Below are positions 36,338-46,016 of a stretch of 64,000 bases of DNA, piece after piece. Each line of letters begins with the position of its first letter. Within the stretch, counting starts at the first letter, position 1. Source of the stretch: CAZAYP01 sp964489425 [NCBI: uncultured Verrucomicrobiota bacterium] (GTDB lineage: Bacteria > Verrucomicrobiota > Kiritimatiellia > RZYC01); NCBI GenBank assembly GCA_964489425.1, contig CAZAYP010000019.1, positions 11,957 to 75,956 of the forward strand, in the 5' to 3' direction. The notes below the pieces were generated by a model. The model did no database searches. It saw only the letters and a program-made list of their open reading frames with translations, and was not told the origin of the DNA. Position numbers and translations under genes: made by a program.

Positions 36338-36359
36338 GAGGCCGGGCGCGCCCCGGCTC
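36338..36359. promoter_or_regulatory. GC-rich imperfect hairpin before the COG3044 gene
   Basis: GAGGCCGGG pairs with CCCCGGCTC around a short CGCG loop, with one bulge. It lies in the gap between the nitroreductase-like gene and the start at 36378, about 18 bases before that start. There is no T-run, so it is not a classic terminator; it may fold in the mRNA leader. Confidence 0.3.
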
Positions 36360-36377
36360 GGACAGGCGGAACATACT

Positions 36378-38090
36378 ATGAGAGATAAAAAAGAGCTGTT
36401 GCAGATTTTGCAGGATATCGAGGGCGCGGAACCGGGCGAGGCCCAGCGGTTGACCGGCGATTACGATTTTTCGCGCTACAGCCTGCGCTGCGCCCAGGTG
36501 GACGTGGCCGGCGACCATGTGGCCGTGATGCTGCTGATCCGCGTCCCCCAGTCGGTCGCCGGATTCCCCCTGGAGCTGTTCAACACGCCGGTGCGGCGCA
36601 CCGCGCTGGAAGATTTGCTGATCCGCAACCTGGCGGCGTTCCTGCGCCAGTCCGCGGCCGGCGTGACGCCGTTCATGGGCGCGGCGCTGCTGGGTTTCGT
36701 GGCGCCCAGCCCCGCCATCCTGCCGCGCACCGCGCTGCTGGTGGGCGAGGACGGCGTGGAGGCGCGCTTGCAACTGCGGCTGCCGCTCCTGCAGGGCGCC
36801 ATCCGCTGCGCGCCCATCCGCGCCCTGCTCCTGCGCGAGATCCCCGCCCTGGTCGGCGCCACCATGCTGTACTGCAACCTCGAGGCGGCCGCCGTGCGCC
36901 ACGCCATTGAACTGATGGAGCAGGCGGACCAGGTGCGCCAGGTGCTGGCCACCCAGGGCCTGATCAGCTTCCTGGCCGAAGGCACGGACCTGGCCCGGAC
37001 CACGGCCGCGGAGAAGCCCCGGGCGCCGGCCCAGCCGCTGGCCGTGGCCCCGGAAGCGCGGATGGAGCTCAACCTGCCCGGCGCCGGGGTCATCGCGGGA
37101 TTGGGCATCCCCGCCGGGATCACGCTGCTGCTGGCCGACAACTACGAGGAACGAATCGCCTTCCTGCGCACCGTGGCCGACGGGATCTACAACCATTGCC
37201 CTGGCGACGGCCGCGAACTGGCCATCACCCTCCCGGACGCCGTCTACGTGCCCGCGGATGCCGGGCGCGCCATGCAGGGGGTGGACTTGAGCCTGTTTTT
37301 CAAGGTCATGCCCGATGGCGGCGATCCCGAGAACTATTCCACGCTCCGCGCGGATGCCGTGGTGGCCCAGGCCGCCGCCACCGTGGAGGCCATCGAGGTC
37401 GGCGCCCGGGTCCTGATCTACGAGGAAATGGACTCCACCTTGGCCTTCCTGGTGGGCGATGCCCGCCTGGGTTCATTGCCGCGCGAGGGCAAGCTGGGCC
37501 TGAATCCCCTGGCGGCCTGCGCCCGCCAACTCGTGGAGACCCTGGGCATCTCGCTGCTCATCGGCGGCGGCGGGGCCGTGGCCGAGTTCGTGCCCCTGGC
37601 CGACCGGATCCTGTATCTTTCCGGCCAGACCCTCCATGACATTACCCAGAGCGCCAAGGCGGAGGTGCGCGTGCTGTCCGCCGAGTGGGAGGCGCGCGAC
37701 GTGAAAAAGCTGGTCAGCCGCAGCCGCTGGATCATCCCCAGCAGCGTGGATCCCAGCCGGGACATCGAGGACAGCTACGTGCACATGGCCGGGTCCAACT
37801 GCCTGCAGATTGGCAGCCAGTGCGTGAGCCTGGCGCCGATCCGCCAACTGGCGGACGCGCACCAGGCTTACACCATCGGCATGATCGTGGCCTACGCCAA
37901 GCTGCGCTACCTGGACCAGGAACGGCCCCTGCGCGAGGTGCTTGACCTGGTGGACCGCGACCTGAGCACCGAGGGCCTGGAGGGCCTGGCCCGCGAGATC
38001 CAGGGCAACCTCGCCCGCCCGCGGCGCTACGAGGTGGCGGCGGTCATCAATCGCCTGCCCGGCCTGCGGGTCAAGGCCACGAACGCGTGA
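36378..38090 (+). CDS. COG3044-family ABC-class ATPase homologue with degenerate P-loop
   Basis: 570 residues. The whole length aligns to the predicted ATPases of the ABC class (COG3044/DUF2791-like) by motifs GLGIPAGITLLL, IYNHCPGDGREL, AVYVPADAGRAMQGVDLS, VLIYEEMD and LLIGGGGAVAEFV. Where this family has GGGYHGKSTLL, this protein has ADNYEERIAFL (residues 253-263), so the Walker A lysine and the following Ser/Thr are lost. Walker B-like VLIYEEMDS also deviates. It may bind a different ligand or act as a scaffold. It is not disrupted otherwise and is followed by dtd in a probable unit. The family's function is poorly known. Confidence 0.8.
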   Translation: MRDKKELLQILQDIEGAEPGEAQRLTGDYDFSRYSLRCAQVDVAGDHVAVMLLIRVPQSVAGFPLELFNTPVRRTALEDLLIRNLAAFLRQSAAGVTPFMGAALLGFVAPSPAILPRTALLVGEDGVEARLQLRLPLLQGAIRCAPIRALLLREIPALVGATMLYCNLEAAAVRHAIELMEQADQVRQVLATQGLISFLAEGTDLARTTAAEKPRAPAQPLAVAPEARMELNLPGAGVIAGLGIPAGITLLLADNYEERIAFLRTVADGIYNHCPGDGRELAITLPDAVYVPADAGRAMQGVDLSLFFKVMPDGGDPENYSTLRADAVVAQAAATVEAIEVGARVLIYEEMDSTLAFLVGDARLGSLPREGKLGLNPLAACARQLVETLGISLLIGGGGAVAEFVPLADRILYLSGQTLHDITQSAKAEVRVLSAEWEARDVKKLVSRSRWIIPSSVDPSRDIEDSYVHMAGSNCLQIGSQCVSLAPIRQLADAHQAYTIGMIVAYAKLRYLDQERPLREVLDLVDRDLSTEGLEGLAREIQGNLARPRRYEVAAVINRLPGLRVKATNA

Positions 38091-38109
38091 GCGCGGGCGG
38101 CGCGCGCGC

Positions 38110-38565
38110 ATGAAGCTGGTCATCCAGCGGGTGCAGTCCGCCGCGGTCAGCGTCGCGGCGGAAACCGTGGCGACCATCGGGCGCGGCGCGCTGATCCTGG
38201 TGGGCGTGGCCCGCGGCGACACGCCGGCGGATGCGCGCTACCTTGCAGCCAAGACCGTGCAGCTGCGCATGTACGACGATCCCCAGGGCAAGCTCAATTA
38301 CGCCATCGGCGACGTGGGCGGCGAATTCCTGGTGGTGAGCCAGTTCACCCTGTACGGCGACTGCCGCAACGGCAACCGGCCCAGCTACATTGAGGCCGCG
38401 CCGCCGGAAGAAGCCTGCCGCCTGTACGAAGAGTATGCCGGCTGCCTCGCCGCGGCGGGCTGCAACGTCCAGCGCGGCCGCTTCCGCGAGAAGATGTTGG
38501 TCACCCTGGCCAATGACGGTCCCGTGACCATCCTGATGGAAAGCCGGGGCCGGGCCCAGCCGTGA
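38110..38565 (+). CDS. dtd: D-aminoacyl-tRNA deacylase
   Basis: 151 residues, the normal Dtd length. The two active-site signatures are present: SQFTLYGD (residues 77-84) and NDGPVT (135-140), the latter with the cis-Gly-Pro motif that rejects L-aminoacyl-tRNA. The N-terminus MKLVIQRVQSAAVSV is typical. The enzyme hydrolyses D-aminoacyl-tRNA, and Gly-tRNAAla, in the cytosol. The stop overlaps the start of the next gene by four bases. Confidence 0.96.
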   Translation: MKLVIQRVQSAAVSVAAETVATIGRGALILVGVARGDTPADARYLAAKTVQLRMYDDPQGKLNYAIGDVGGEFLVVSQFTLYGDCRNGNRPSYIEAAPPEEACRLYEEYAGCLAAAGCNVQRGRFREKMLVTLANDGPVTILMESRGRAQP

Positions 38566-39785
38566 TGACGCCCCGGGCTCGGGCCGTGGTCACCGGGTGG
38601 CTGCTGGGCGCGGCGGCTTTGGCCCATGCCGGCCAGGGCCGCGCCATCAGCACGTCCCAGCGGTTTCTCGTGGTGGGGTCCGACGCCGCGGCGGCCGTGG
38701 CCTGGGCCGCGCAGCTCGAAGATGTGGCCGCGCGGCTGGCCCAGCTGACCGGCACGTCACCGTCGTTTCAGCGCGGCGAGTTCCTGACCGTGATCCTGCG
38801 GGAAGATCCGGCGCGGCCGGGCGCCGGCCTGGAAGCGGCCCAGTACCTGGATGCCGGCCTGGTCCAACAAAAGCTGCTGGTCCGGAATTTCGTGCCCGAC
38901 ATGACCGCCGACGTGCTGGCAGAAGTCTGCCGGCTGCTGGCCAACCGGTGCTTGCTGCCGTACCAGGACCTGGCCGCCGGGAACGCCGTGCTTGCCGCAC
39001 CGGATTGGCTTGCCGTGGGCCTGGCGCAGAGCCTGTACCCCGAGCCCCGCGCGCGCAATGCCCGCCTCGCCTGGCGCGAGTGGCAGCACCGGGACGACTT
39101 GTCCGTGGCCACGCTCTTGAGCCCGGCGTTTGCGCGCACGCCCGCCACCCTCCGGAATGCCGCCTGGGGCACCCTGGTCGGTTGGCTGGCCGACCAGGCG
39201 GTCGCCTCCTGGGCCCCGTTGTACGAGCGGCTGGCCCTGGGCCGGCCATTGACCATCGCCTGGCTGGCGGCTACGTGGTTGCGCCTGCCCGATGCCCGTT
39301 ACCTGGAACAGAAGTGGGACGTGGACCTGGCGGCCCAGCGCCAGGTGCGCAACACGTGGGGCGCGCCCGGAAGCGCCGATATCGAGGAGTTGGAACGGCT
39401 GTTCGTGGTGTCCCCGGAACTGCTGAGCGTGGCGGCGCGGCGGTCATTCGATGCGCCCATAACGCTGGAAGACTTGGTGGCGTTCCGCCCGGAACCGTGG
39501 CTGCCCACCGTGGCCGCGTTTGTTGACCTCAAGGCGCGCCGCCTCGGCCTGGGTCAGCCGGAAGATTTTCAACGGGCCGTGGCCGCCATCCGGGAAGCCT
39601 TGGATGGGCTGCGCACCCCGCCCGCCGGCTGGTGGTCGCGCCGCCCGGACGATGCGGAGATCCGGCGCCGGATTGCCGTCGCCCGCGCCATGGCAAAAGA
39701 GCTTGCCGGCCGCGCGCCGCCCAAGTACCCTGCGCTGCGGATTTCGTTTCCCGTAACCCGGACCATCAAGTCGGAGACGCCATGA
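38562..39785 (+). CDS. Exported protein of unknown function
   Basis: 407 residues with a signal-like N-terminus (AVVTGWLLGAAALAHAG). It is Ala/Leu/Arg-rich and mostly helical after residue 40, with a VLAEVCRLLANRCLLPY helix (~105-130) and WGTLVGWLADQAVASWAPLYERL (~185-225), a spacing that recalls degenerate gluzincin-type peptidases; the HExxH is absent. I cannot assign a family. It shares four-base overlaps with both dtd upstream and argH downstream, so it is translationally coupled to two cytosolic enzymes although its own product is predicted to leave the cytosol. Confidence 0.75.
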   Translation: MMTPRARAVVTGWLLGAAALAHAGQGRAISTSQRFLVVGSDAAAAVAWAAQLEDVAARLAQLTGTSPSFQRGEFLTVILREDPARPGAGLEAAQYLDAGLVQQKLLVRNFVPDMTADVLAEVCRLLANRCLLPYQDLAAGNAVLAAPDWLAVGLAQSLYPEPRARNARLAWREWQHRDDLSVATLLSPAFARTPATLRNAAWGTLVGWLADQAVASWAPLYERLALGRPLTIAWLAATWLRLPDARYLEQKWDVDLAAQRQVRNTWGAPGSADIEELERLFVVSPELLSVAARRSFDAPITLEDLVAFRPEPWLPTVAAFVDLKARRLGLGQPEDFQRAVAAIREALDGLRTPPAGWWSRRPDDAEIRRRIAVARAMAKELAGRAPPKYPALRISFPVTRTIKSETP

Positions 39786-41173
39786 GCGCAAAAACCAAGA
39801 CCACCGTGGGATTTGTTGACCCCGAGGTGCTGCAATTCACCGCGGGCGCTGATCGGGTCCTCGATCAACGCCTGGTCGCCGCGGATTGCATCGGGACCGC
39901 CGCGCATGTCACCACCCTGGCGCGCCTGAAGACCGCACACCCGATCCTGTCGGCGCGCGAGTGCCAGGCCGTGATCCGGGAACTGGCGGACATCCTCCAG
40001 CGGCACCGCGCCGGGCGCTTCGACATCGCGCTGGCCGACCAGGACGTGCACCTGGCCGTGGAGCGGGCGCTCACCCGCCGCCTGGGCGACCTGGGCAAGA
40101 AGGTGCATACCGGCCGCAGCCGCAACGACCAGGTGGCGGTGGATTTGCGCCTGTACGCCCGGGATGAACTGCTGGCCGCGATGCGCGAGGTGGCCGCCTG
40201 CGCGCAGGCCTTGCTGGCCATGGCCCGCCGGAACGCCCGCGTGCCCATGGTCGGCCGTACCCACCAGCAGCCGGCCATGCCCAGCTCCGTGGGGCTGTGG
40301 GCGGCCGCCCACGCCGAAAGCCTGGTCGAGGACCTGGCCGGGCTGCGCGCCGCCTACGACCTGAACAACCAGTCGCCCCTGGGCGCCGCGGCCAGCTACG
40401 GCGTGCCCCTGCCGCTGGATCGCGCGCTCACCGCCCGGCTGCTCGGGTTCGCCCGGCCCTGCCACACGGTGTTGTACGCCGTGACCGCGCGCGGCAAGCT
40501 GGAGCTGGCCATCCTGGCCGCCCTGAACCAGGTGCTGGTGTCGCTTTCGCGCCTGGCCCAGGACTTGATCATGTATGGCATGCCGGAGTTCGGTTACTTT
40601 GCCTGGCCGGCGGAATACTGCACCGGCAGCAGCATCATGCCGCAGAAGAAAAATCCGGATGTCCTCGAGCTGGTCCGCGCCCGGGCCGCCACGGTGATGG
40701 GCGAAGTGGTGCGCGTCTGGGGCGTCATCCACCAGCTTCCCTACGGCTACAACCGCGATGTGCAGGAAACCAAGGAAGCGCTGGTTCGCGGCTTCGACGT
40801 CACGCGGCCCGCCCTGCGCATCATGGCGCGCTTCGTGGCTGGCACTACGGTCAACGCCGCGCGTCTGCGCGCAGCCTTCACGCCGGACGTGTTCGCCACC
40901 GACGCCGCCTTGGACCTGGTGGCGGCCGGCACCCCGTTCCGCGACGCGTACCAGCAGGTCAAGGAGCGCCTGGCCGCGCTGCCGGCCGTGGAGCCGCGGG
41001 CGCCGGCGGCGGCGATCGCCAACAAGACCAGCCTCGGCGCGCCGGGCGCGCTGGAGCTGGCCGGGCTTGACCGCCGCTGCCGGGCGGCCGACCTGTGGGC
41101 GCGCCGCGAGAAAGCGCGGTTCGACAAGGTCGTGGCGCGCCTGCTGCGCGCGCGCGCGCCGGCCAGGGGATAA
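39782..41173 (+). CDS. argH: Argininosuccinate lyase
   Basis: 463 residues starting at the ATG at 39782 that overlaps the preceding stop. The family signature GSSIMPQKKNPD lies near residue 282 and carries the catalytic serine loop; VHTGRSRNDQVAVDLRLY and HQQPAMPSS (in place of the usual TH(L/M)Q) are also present. It cleaves argininosuccinate to arginine and fumarate, the last step of arginine synthesis. No argG or other arg gene lies in this window. The C-terminus is followed after five bases by the next gene's GTG start. Confidence 0.96.
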   Translation: MSAKTKTTVGFVDPEVLQFTAGADRVLDQRLVAADCIGTAAHVTTLARLKTAHPILSARECQAVIRELADILQRHRAGRFDIALADQDVHLAVERALTRRLGDLGKKVHTGRSRNDQVAVDLRLYARDELLAAMREVAACAQALLAMARRNARVPMVGRTHQQPAMPSSVGLWAAAHAESLVEDLAGLRAAYDLNNQSPLGAAASYGVPLPLDRALTARLLGFARPCHTVLYAVTARGKLELAILAALNQVLVSLSRLAQDLIMYGMPEFGYFAWPAEYCTGSSIMPQKKNPDVLELVRARAATVMGEVVRVWGVIHQLPYGYNRDVQETKEALVRGFDVTRPALRIMARFVAGTTVNAARLRAAFTPDVFATDAALDLVAAGTPFRDAYQQVKERLAALPAVEPRAPAAAIANKTSLGAPGALELAGLDRRCRAADLWARREKARFDKVVARLLRARAPARG

Positions 41174-41178
41174 GCCCC

Positions 41179-44100
41179 GTGCCGCCGGGCTGGCATTTCT
41201 GGGTGGACCGCGGAGGCACGTTCACCGACCTCGTCGCCCGGGCTCCGGACGGCCGCCTGCTGGTTCACAAGCTCTTGTCCGAGCAGCCGGGCCGCCGCGC
41301 GGATGCGGTGGTTCAAGGGGTCCGCGACCTGCTCGACCGCCATGGCGCGGCGTTCCCGGGCGCGCCGGTGGCCGAGGTGCGGATCGGCACCACGGTGGGC
41401 ACCAACGCGCTCCTGGAACGGCGCGGCGACCGCGTGGCGCTGGCCATTACCCGTGGGTTCCGCGACGCCTTGCGGATTGGATACCAGGATCGCCCGGACC
41501 TGTTCGCGCTGCGCATCCAGCGGCCGGACCTGCTGTACCAGGCGGTGGTGGAAATCGACGCGCGCGTGGATGCGCGCGGGCGCGTGCTGCGCAGGCCGGA
41601 TCTCCGCACCCTGCGGCGCCAGTTGGCGGAATTGCGCGGGCAGGGGTTTCGCAACCTGGCCGTGGTGCTGATGCACGCCTACCGTTACCCCGCCCATGAG
41701 CGCCTGGTCGCGGCCGCGGCCCGCGCGGCGGGGTTCCGGCAGGTGTCCATGTCCCACGAGGTCAGCGCGCTGGTGCGCCTGGTCAGCCGCGGCGACACGA
41801 CCGTGCTGGATGCGTACCTCTCGCCGCTGCTCGGCCGCTACGTGGACCGGACCCGGCGCGGCCTGGCGCGGGTCCCGGGCGGCCGCCATGCCCGCCTGCT
41901 GTGCATGCAGTCCCACGGCGGCCTGGTGGCGGCTGGGCAGTTCCGCGGCCGGGACTGCATCCTGTCCGGCCCGGCCGGCGGCCTGGTGGGGGCGGCGGCC
42001 GTGGCGGAGCAGGGGGGCTTGCGCAAGATCATTGCCTTTGACATGGGCGGCACGTCCACGGACGTCAGCCACTACAGCGGCGCGTGGGAGTACGGCTACG
42101 AGACGCGGATCGCCGGCGTGCGCATCCGCGCACCGCACCTGCAGATCCATACCGTGGCGGCCGGCGGGGGATCCATCCTGCGCTTCAAGGATGGCCGGTT
42201 CCAGGTTGGCCCGGAGTCGGCCGGCGCCCGGCCGGGACCGGCCTGCTACCGGCAGGGCGGCCCGCTGACCGTGACGGATGCCAACGTCCTGCTGGGCCGG
42301 ATTGCCCCGGCCTTGTTCCCGCGGGTCTGCGGGCCGCGCGGCAACCAGCCCCTGGACCGCCGGGTGGTCGACCGCCTGTTTCGCGGCCTGGCGCGCGAGA
42401 TCCGGGCCGCCGGGGCAGGGGACCTGGCGCCGGACCAGGTGGCGGAAGGTTTTCTCGACGTGGCCGTGGAGAACATGGCCCACGCCATCAAGAGCATTTC
42501 CGTGCAGCGCGGCCACCATCTCAAGGAATACACGCTGTGCTGTTTTGGCGGGGCCGCGGGCCAGCACGCCTGCCGCGTGGCGGACGCATTGGACATGCCG
42601 GCGGTTTACGTGCACCCGCTGGCCGGGGTGCTGTCCGCCTATGGCCTGGGCCTGGCGCGGCCGGCGCAACTCAACGAGCGCACCGTCGAAACGCCCCTGG
42701 CCCGCGGTGTGCCCGCCCGCTTGGAACCGTTGTTCGCGGAGCTGGAACAATCCGGGACCGCCAGCCTGGCGCGCCAGGGCGTGCCGCGGGACAGCGTCAC
42801 GCACGTGCGCCGCCTGCTCCTCAAGTACGAAGGCACCGACACGACCCTGGCCGTGGCCTGGGACACGCTCGGCCGGGTCCGGGCTTCGTTCGCGGCGCTG
42901 CACGAAGCCCGCTTCGGTTTTGGCATGCCGCGCCGGCGAATCGTCGTGGCGGCCATCACGGTCGAGACCCGGGCGCCGCCGGCCGCGCTGCCCGTGCCTG
43001 CGCCGCCGCCGCCAGGTCGACCGGCGCCGCGGGCCACGGGTCGCGGACGGATGTATGCCCGGGGCGCGTGGCATGCGGTGGCGCGGTATCGGTGGGAGCG
43101 CCTGCCTGGCGGCGCGCGCATCACCGGGCCCGCGCTCATCGCCGCGACAACTCACACCGTGGTCGTCGAGCCCGGGTGGCAGGCCCGGATGACGTCGCAC
43201 GGCGCGCTCCTGCTTACCCGCGTCAGGCCGCCGCCCGCCGCCCCGCGCCGCCGGAGGGCCGACCCGGTCCTGCTGGAGATTTTCAACCGGCGCTTCATGG
43301 CGGTCGCAGAGCACATGGGCTACGCGCTGCAAAACACGGCCCAGTCCGTGAACATCAAGGAGCGGCTGGACTTCTCTTGCGCCGTATTTGATGCCGCGGG
43401 CGAGTTGATTGCCAACGCCCCGCATATCCCCGTGCATCTCGGGTCCATGGGCGCTTGCGTCCAGGCGATCCGGCGCGCCCACGGCCGGGCCTGGCGCGCG
43501 GGTGATGCCTACCTGGTCAACTCGCCGTTTCATGGCGGGACGCACCTGCCGGATCTCACGGTCGTGGCGCCGGTCTTTGACGCCGCGCGGCGCCGGCTCC
43601 TGTTCATCGTGGCGGCGCGCGGCCACCACGCGGACGTGGGCGGGATCACCCCGGGCTCCATGCCGCCGGCCAGCCGTACCATCGAACACGAGGGGGCGCT
43701 CACCGCCGGCCTGCGGGTGGCTTGCGCGGATCGGTTTGCGGAGGCGGCGGTGCGTGCCTGGCTGCGCCGCGGCCCGCACCCGGCGCGCAACCCGGACCAG
43801 AACGTGGCCGACCTGCGCGCCCAGCTGGCGGCCTGTGCCCACGGTGCGGCCGGCCTGTGCCACCTGGTGGCCCATTACTCGTTGCCCGTGGTGGAAGCCT
43901 ACCAGCGCCACGTCCGGGCCAATGCCGAAGAGGCCGTGCGCCAAGCGTTGACCGGGCTGGCTGGCGGAGCGGCCTGCAGCGAGCTGGACAACGGCGCGAT
44001 GATCCACGTCCGCGTGACCGTGGACCCGCACCGGCGCACGGCGCGGATCGATTTCACCGGCACGGCGCCGCAGCAGCCCGACAACTTCAACGCGCCCCGC

Positions 44101-44799
44101 GCAGTAGTCACGGCCGCGGTGCTCTACGTGTTCCGCACGCTTGCGGGCGCCGACATCCCGCTGAATGGCGGGTGCCTGGCCCCGCTGGAAATCATCGTGC
44201 CGCCGGGGTCGTTGCTCGATCCCCGGCCACCGGCGGCCGTGGTGGCCGGGAACGTGGAAACATCCCAGGTCATCGTGGATACCTTGTTCGCGGCGCTGGG
44301 GGTGCAGGCCGCGTCCCAGGGCACGATGAACAACCTGACTTTTGGATCCCGGCGCCACCAGTACTACGAGACGCTGTGCGGCGGCGGCGGGGCGGGCCCG
44401 GGCTACGCCGGCGCGAGCGCGGTGCACACCCACATGACCAACTCGCGGATCACGGATCCAGAGGTGCTGGAAATGCGCTACCCGGTGCTGGTCCAGGAGT
44501 TCAGCCTGCGGCCGGACAGCGGCGGCTCCGGCCGCTGGCGGGGTGGCGACGGCGTGATCCGCCGGCTGTGCTTCCTGGAACCCATGACCGTGGCGATCCT
44601 CTCGGGCCGGCGCCGCGTTGCCCCACCCGGACTGGCTGGCGGGGACCCCGGCCTGCCCGGGCGTAATTATATCCTGCGCGCCGATGGCCGGCGCGTGGAC
44701 CTGCAGGGCACCGACCAGCGCGCTGTCCGCCGCGGAGACCGCGTGGTCATCGAGACCCCGGGCGGCGGCGGCTACGGTCCGGCCGGGCGCGGGGCTTAA
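41179..44799 (+). CDS. Hydantoinase A/B fusion (5-oxoprolinase-type)
   Basis: 1206 residues from a GTG at 41179. The N-terminal HyuA half begins [20 protein letters not shown] and has the ATP-binding [10 protein letters not shown] and [10 protein letters not shown] motifs. A short linker (~600-690) leads to the HyuB half (~700-1200) with [28 protein letters not shown] and GEFG-like glycine-rich segments. The fused A-B layout and length match eukaryote-type and bacterial 5-oxoprolinases, which open 5-oxoproline to glutamate with ATP. Hydantoinases of the same superfamily open hydantoin rings; the sequence alone cannot separate the two. It follows argH directly. Confidence 0.88.
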   Translation: MPPGWHFWVDRGGTFTDLVARAPDGRLLVHKLLSEQPGRRADAVVQGVRDLLDRHGAAFPGAPVAEVRIGTTVGTNALLERRGDRVALAITRGFRDALRIGYQDRPDLFALRIQRPDLLYQAVVEIDARVDARGRVLRRPDLRTLRRQLAELRGQGFRNLAVVLMHAYRYPAHERLVAAAARAAGFRQVSMSHEVSALVRLVSRGDTTVLDAYLSPLLGRYVDRTRRGLARVPGGRHARLLCMQSHGGLVAAGQFRGRDCILSGPAGGLVGAAAVAEQGGLRKIIAFDMGGTSTDVSHYSGAWEYGYETRIAGVRIRAPHLQIHTVAAGGGSILRFKDGRFQVGPESAGARPGPACYRQGGPLTVTDANVLLGRIAPALFPRVCGPRGNQPLDRRVVDRLFRGLAREIRAAGAGDLAPDQVAEGFLDVAVENMAHAIKSISVQRGHHLKEYTLCCFGGAAGQHACRVADALDMPAVYVHPLAGVLSAYGLGLARPAQLNERTVETPLARGVPARLEPLFAELEQSGTASLARQGVPRDSVTHVRRLLLKYEGTDTTLAVAWDTLGRVRASFAALHEARFGFGMPRRRIVVAAITVETRAPPAALPVPAPPPPGRPAPRATGRGRMYARGAWHAVARYRWERLPGGARITGPALIAATTHTVVVEPGWQARMTSHGALLLTRVRPPPAAPRRRRADPVLLEIFNRRFMAVAEHMGYALQNTAQSVNIKERLDFSCAVFDAAGELIANAPHIPVHLGSMGACVQAIRRAHGRAWRAGDAYLVNSPFHGGTHLPDLTVVAPVFDAARRRLLFIVAARGHHADVGGITPGSMPPASRTIEHEGALTAGLRVACADRFAEAAVRAWLRRGPHPARNPDQNVADLRAQLAACAHGAAGLCHLVAHYSLPVVEAYQRHVRANAEEAVRQALTGLAGGAACSELDNGAMIHVRVTVDPHRRTARIDFTGTAPQQPDNFNAPRAVVTAAVLYVFRTLAGADIPLNGGCLAPLEIIVPPGSLLDPRPPAAVVAGNVETSQVIVDTLFAALGVQAASQGTMNNLTFGSRRHQYYETLCGGGGAGPGYAGASAVHTHMTNSRITDPEVLEMRYPVLVQEFSLRPDSGGSGRWRGGDGVIRRLCFLEPMTVAILSGRRRVAPPGLAGGDPGLPGRNYILRADGRRVDLQGTDQRAVRRGDRVVIETPGGGGYGPAGRGA

Positions 44800-44897
44800 C
44801 GGCGTACCCGCAATTCGTTGCGCATGAAAAGATGGCTTGCAGTCCGCGGGACGGTCAGCCATGCTGCGGAGCCATCGCAAACCAAAGGGAGGCGGGC

Positions 44898-45935
44898 ATG
44901 AAGTCATGGCCGATCAAACAGTTGGCGGAAAAGATCAAGGGCACCCTTGAAGGAGCAGATGATTTAATCATCACGGGCGTGGAGTTCATCGACCGGGCCA
45001 AGCCGGGCGAGTTGACTTTCGTAGGCAAGCAAAAATACGTTCGGGAATGGGCGGCGTCGCGGGCTTCGGCGGCGATCGTGAAGGCCGAGTTGGGAGTTGT
45101 AGCGGGACCCGGGAAGGCTTTGATCCGCGTGCCCAACGCTGACCTGGCCATGGCCAAGGTGCTGGACCTCTTCGCGCCGGATCCGCCGGCCTGCCCCGTG
45201 GGCATCCATCCAAGCGCCGTGGTGGATCCCACCGCCAGCGTGGCGCCGGACGCGGCCATCGGGCCTTTGTGCCTGGTGGGCGCGCGTGTCCAGATCGGCG
45301 CGCGCGTGCGCCTGCAAGCCCACGTCACGGTGCTGGACGAGACGGTCATCGGCGAGGACACGGTCCTGTGGCCCGGCGTGGTGGTGCGGGAGCGTTGCCG
45401 GATCGGCCGGCGTTGCATTTTGAACGCCAACGTTAGCATTGGCACCGACGGGTTCGGGTACCTGCCGGCGCCGGATCGCAGCGGCTTGCTCAAGGTCACG
45501 CACATTGGGTCCGTGGAGATTGGCGACGACGTGGAGATCGGCTCCGGTTCCTGCGTGGACCGCGGCAAATTTGGCGCCACGGTGATCGGCGCCGGCACCA
45601 AGATCGATAACCTGGTCCAGGTGGCGCACAACTGCCACATCGGCAAGAATTGCGCCTTGTCCGCCCTCGTGGGGCTGGCGGGGTCGGTGTCCATTGGAGA
45701 CTGGGTGGTCTTGGGCGGCCACGTGGGCGTGGCCGACCACCTCCACGTCGGCAACGGGTCGCGGGTCGGGGGCAAATCCGGCGTGATCCGGGATGTGGGA
45801 CCTGGTGAAACGGTGCTGGGTTACCCGGCCCTGCCGCTCATCCAGGCGCGTAAATCCTGGGCCCTGATGGCCAGGCTCCCGGAACTGGTCAAGAAATGGG
45901 GGCATGCCGCCGATTCGCCGGGATCGCCGGCTTGA
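44898..45935 (+). CDS. lpxD: UDP-3-O-acylglucosamine N-acyltransferase LpxD
   Basis: 345 residues from the ATG at 44898, preceded by GGGAGG. The N-terminal uridine-binding domain (~1-100) has ITGVEFIDRAKPGELTFV, and the left-handed beta-helix has regular hexapeptide repeats (HPSAVVDPTASVAPDAAIGP onward). LpxD motifs NVSIGTDGFGY and KIDNLVQVAHNCHIG, the latter with the catalytic histidine, are present. It adds the second acyl chain in lipid A synthesis in the cytosol. It stands apart from the lpxI-lpxB unit, separated by nine kilobases, and no fabZ or lpxA is adjacent. Confidence 0.96.
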   Translation: MKSWPIKQLAEKIKGTLEGADDLIITGVEFIDRAKPGELTFVGKQKYVREWAASRASAAIVKAELGVVAGPGKALIRVPNADLAMAKVLDLFAPDPPACPVGIHPSAVVDPTASVAPDAAIGPLCLVGARVQIGARVRLQAHVTVLDETVIGEDTVLWPGVVVRERCRIGRRCILNANVSIGTDGFGYLPAPDRSGLLKVTHIGSVEIGDDVEIGSGSCVDRGKFGATVIGAGTKIDNLVQVAHNCHIGKNCALSALVGLAGSVSIGDWVVLGGHVGVADHLHVGNGSRVGGKSGVIRDVGPGETVLGYPALPLIQARKSWALMARLPELVKKWGHAADSPGSPA

Positions 45936-46016
45936 CTCCCGCGGCGCATCCAGCTATGAACATTGCAGGATTCTGTTGACCATGATGTTTGATTTGGGGC
46001 GAGGGCAGGCAGACTT

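Noticed and set aside
36338-36359. Intrinsic terminator after the nitroreductase-like gene
   Set aside because: The hairpin lacks a T-run and sits inside the leader of the next gene, so I report it only as a weak hairpin.
40747-44907. Very long minus-strand open frame opposite argH and the oxoprolinase gene
   Set aside because: It is Arg/Ala/Gln/His-rich and low-complexity, and the plus strand encodes clear argH and HyuA/HyuB motifs.
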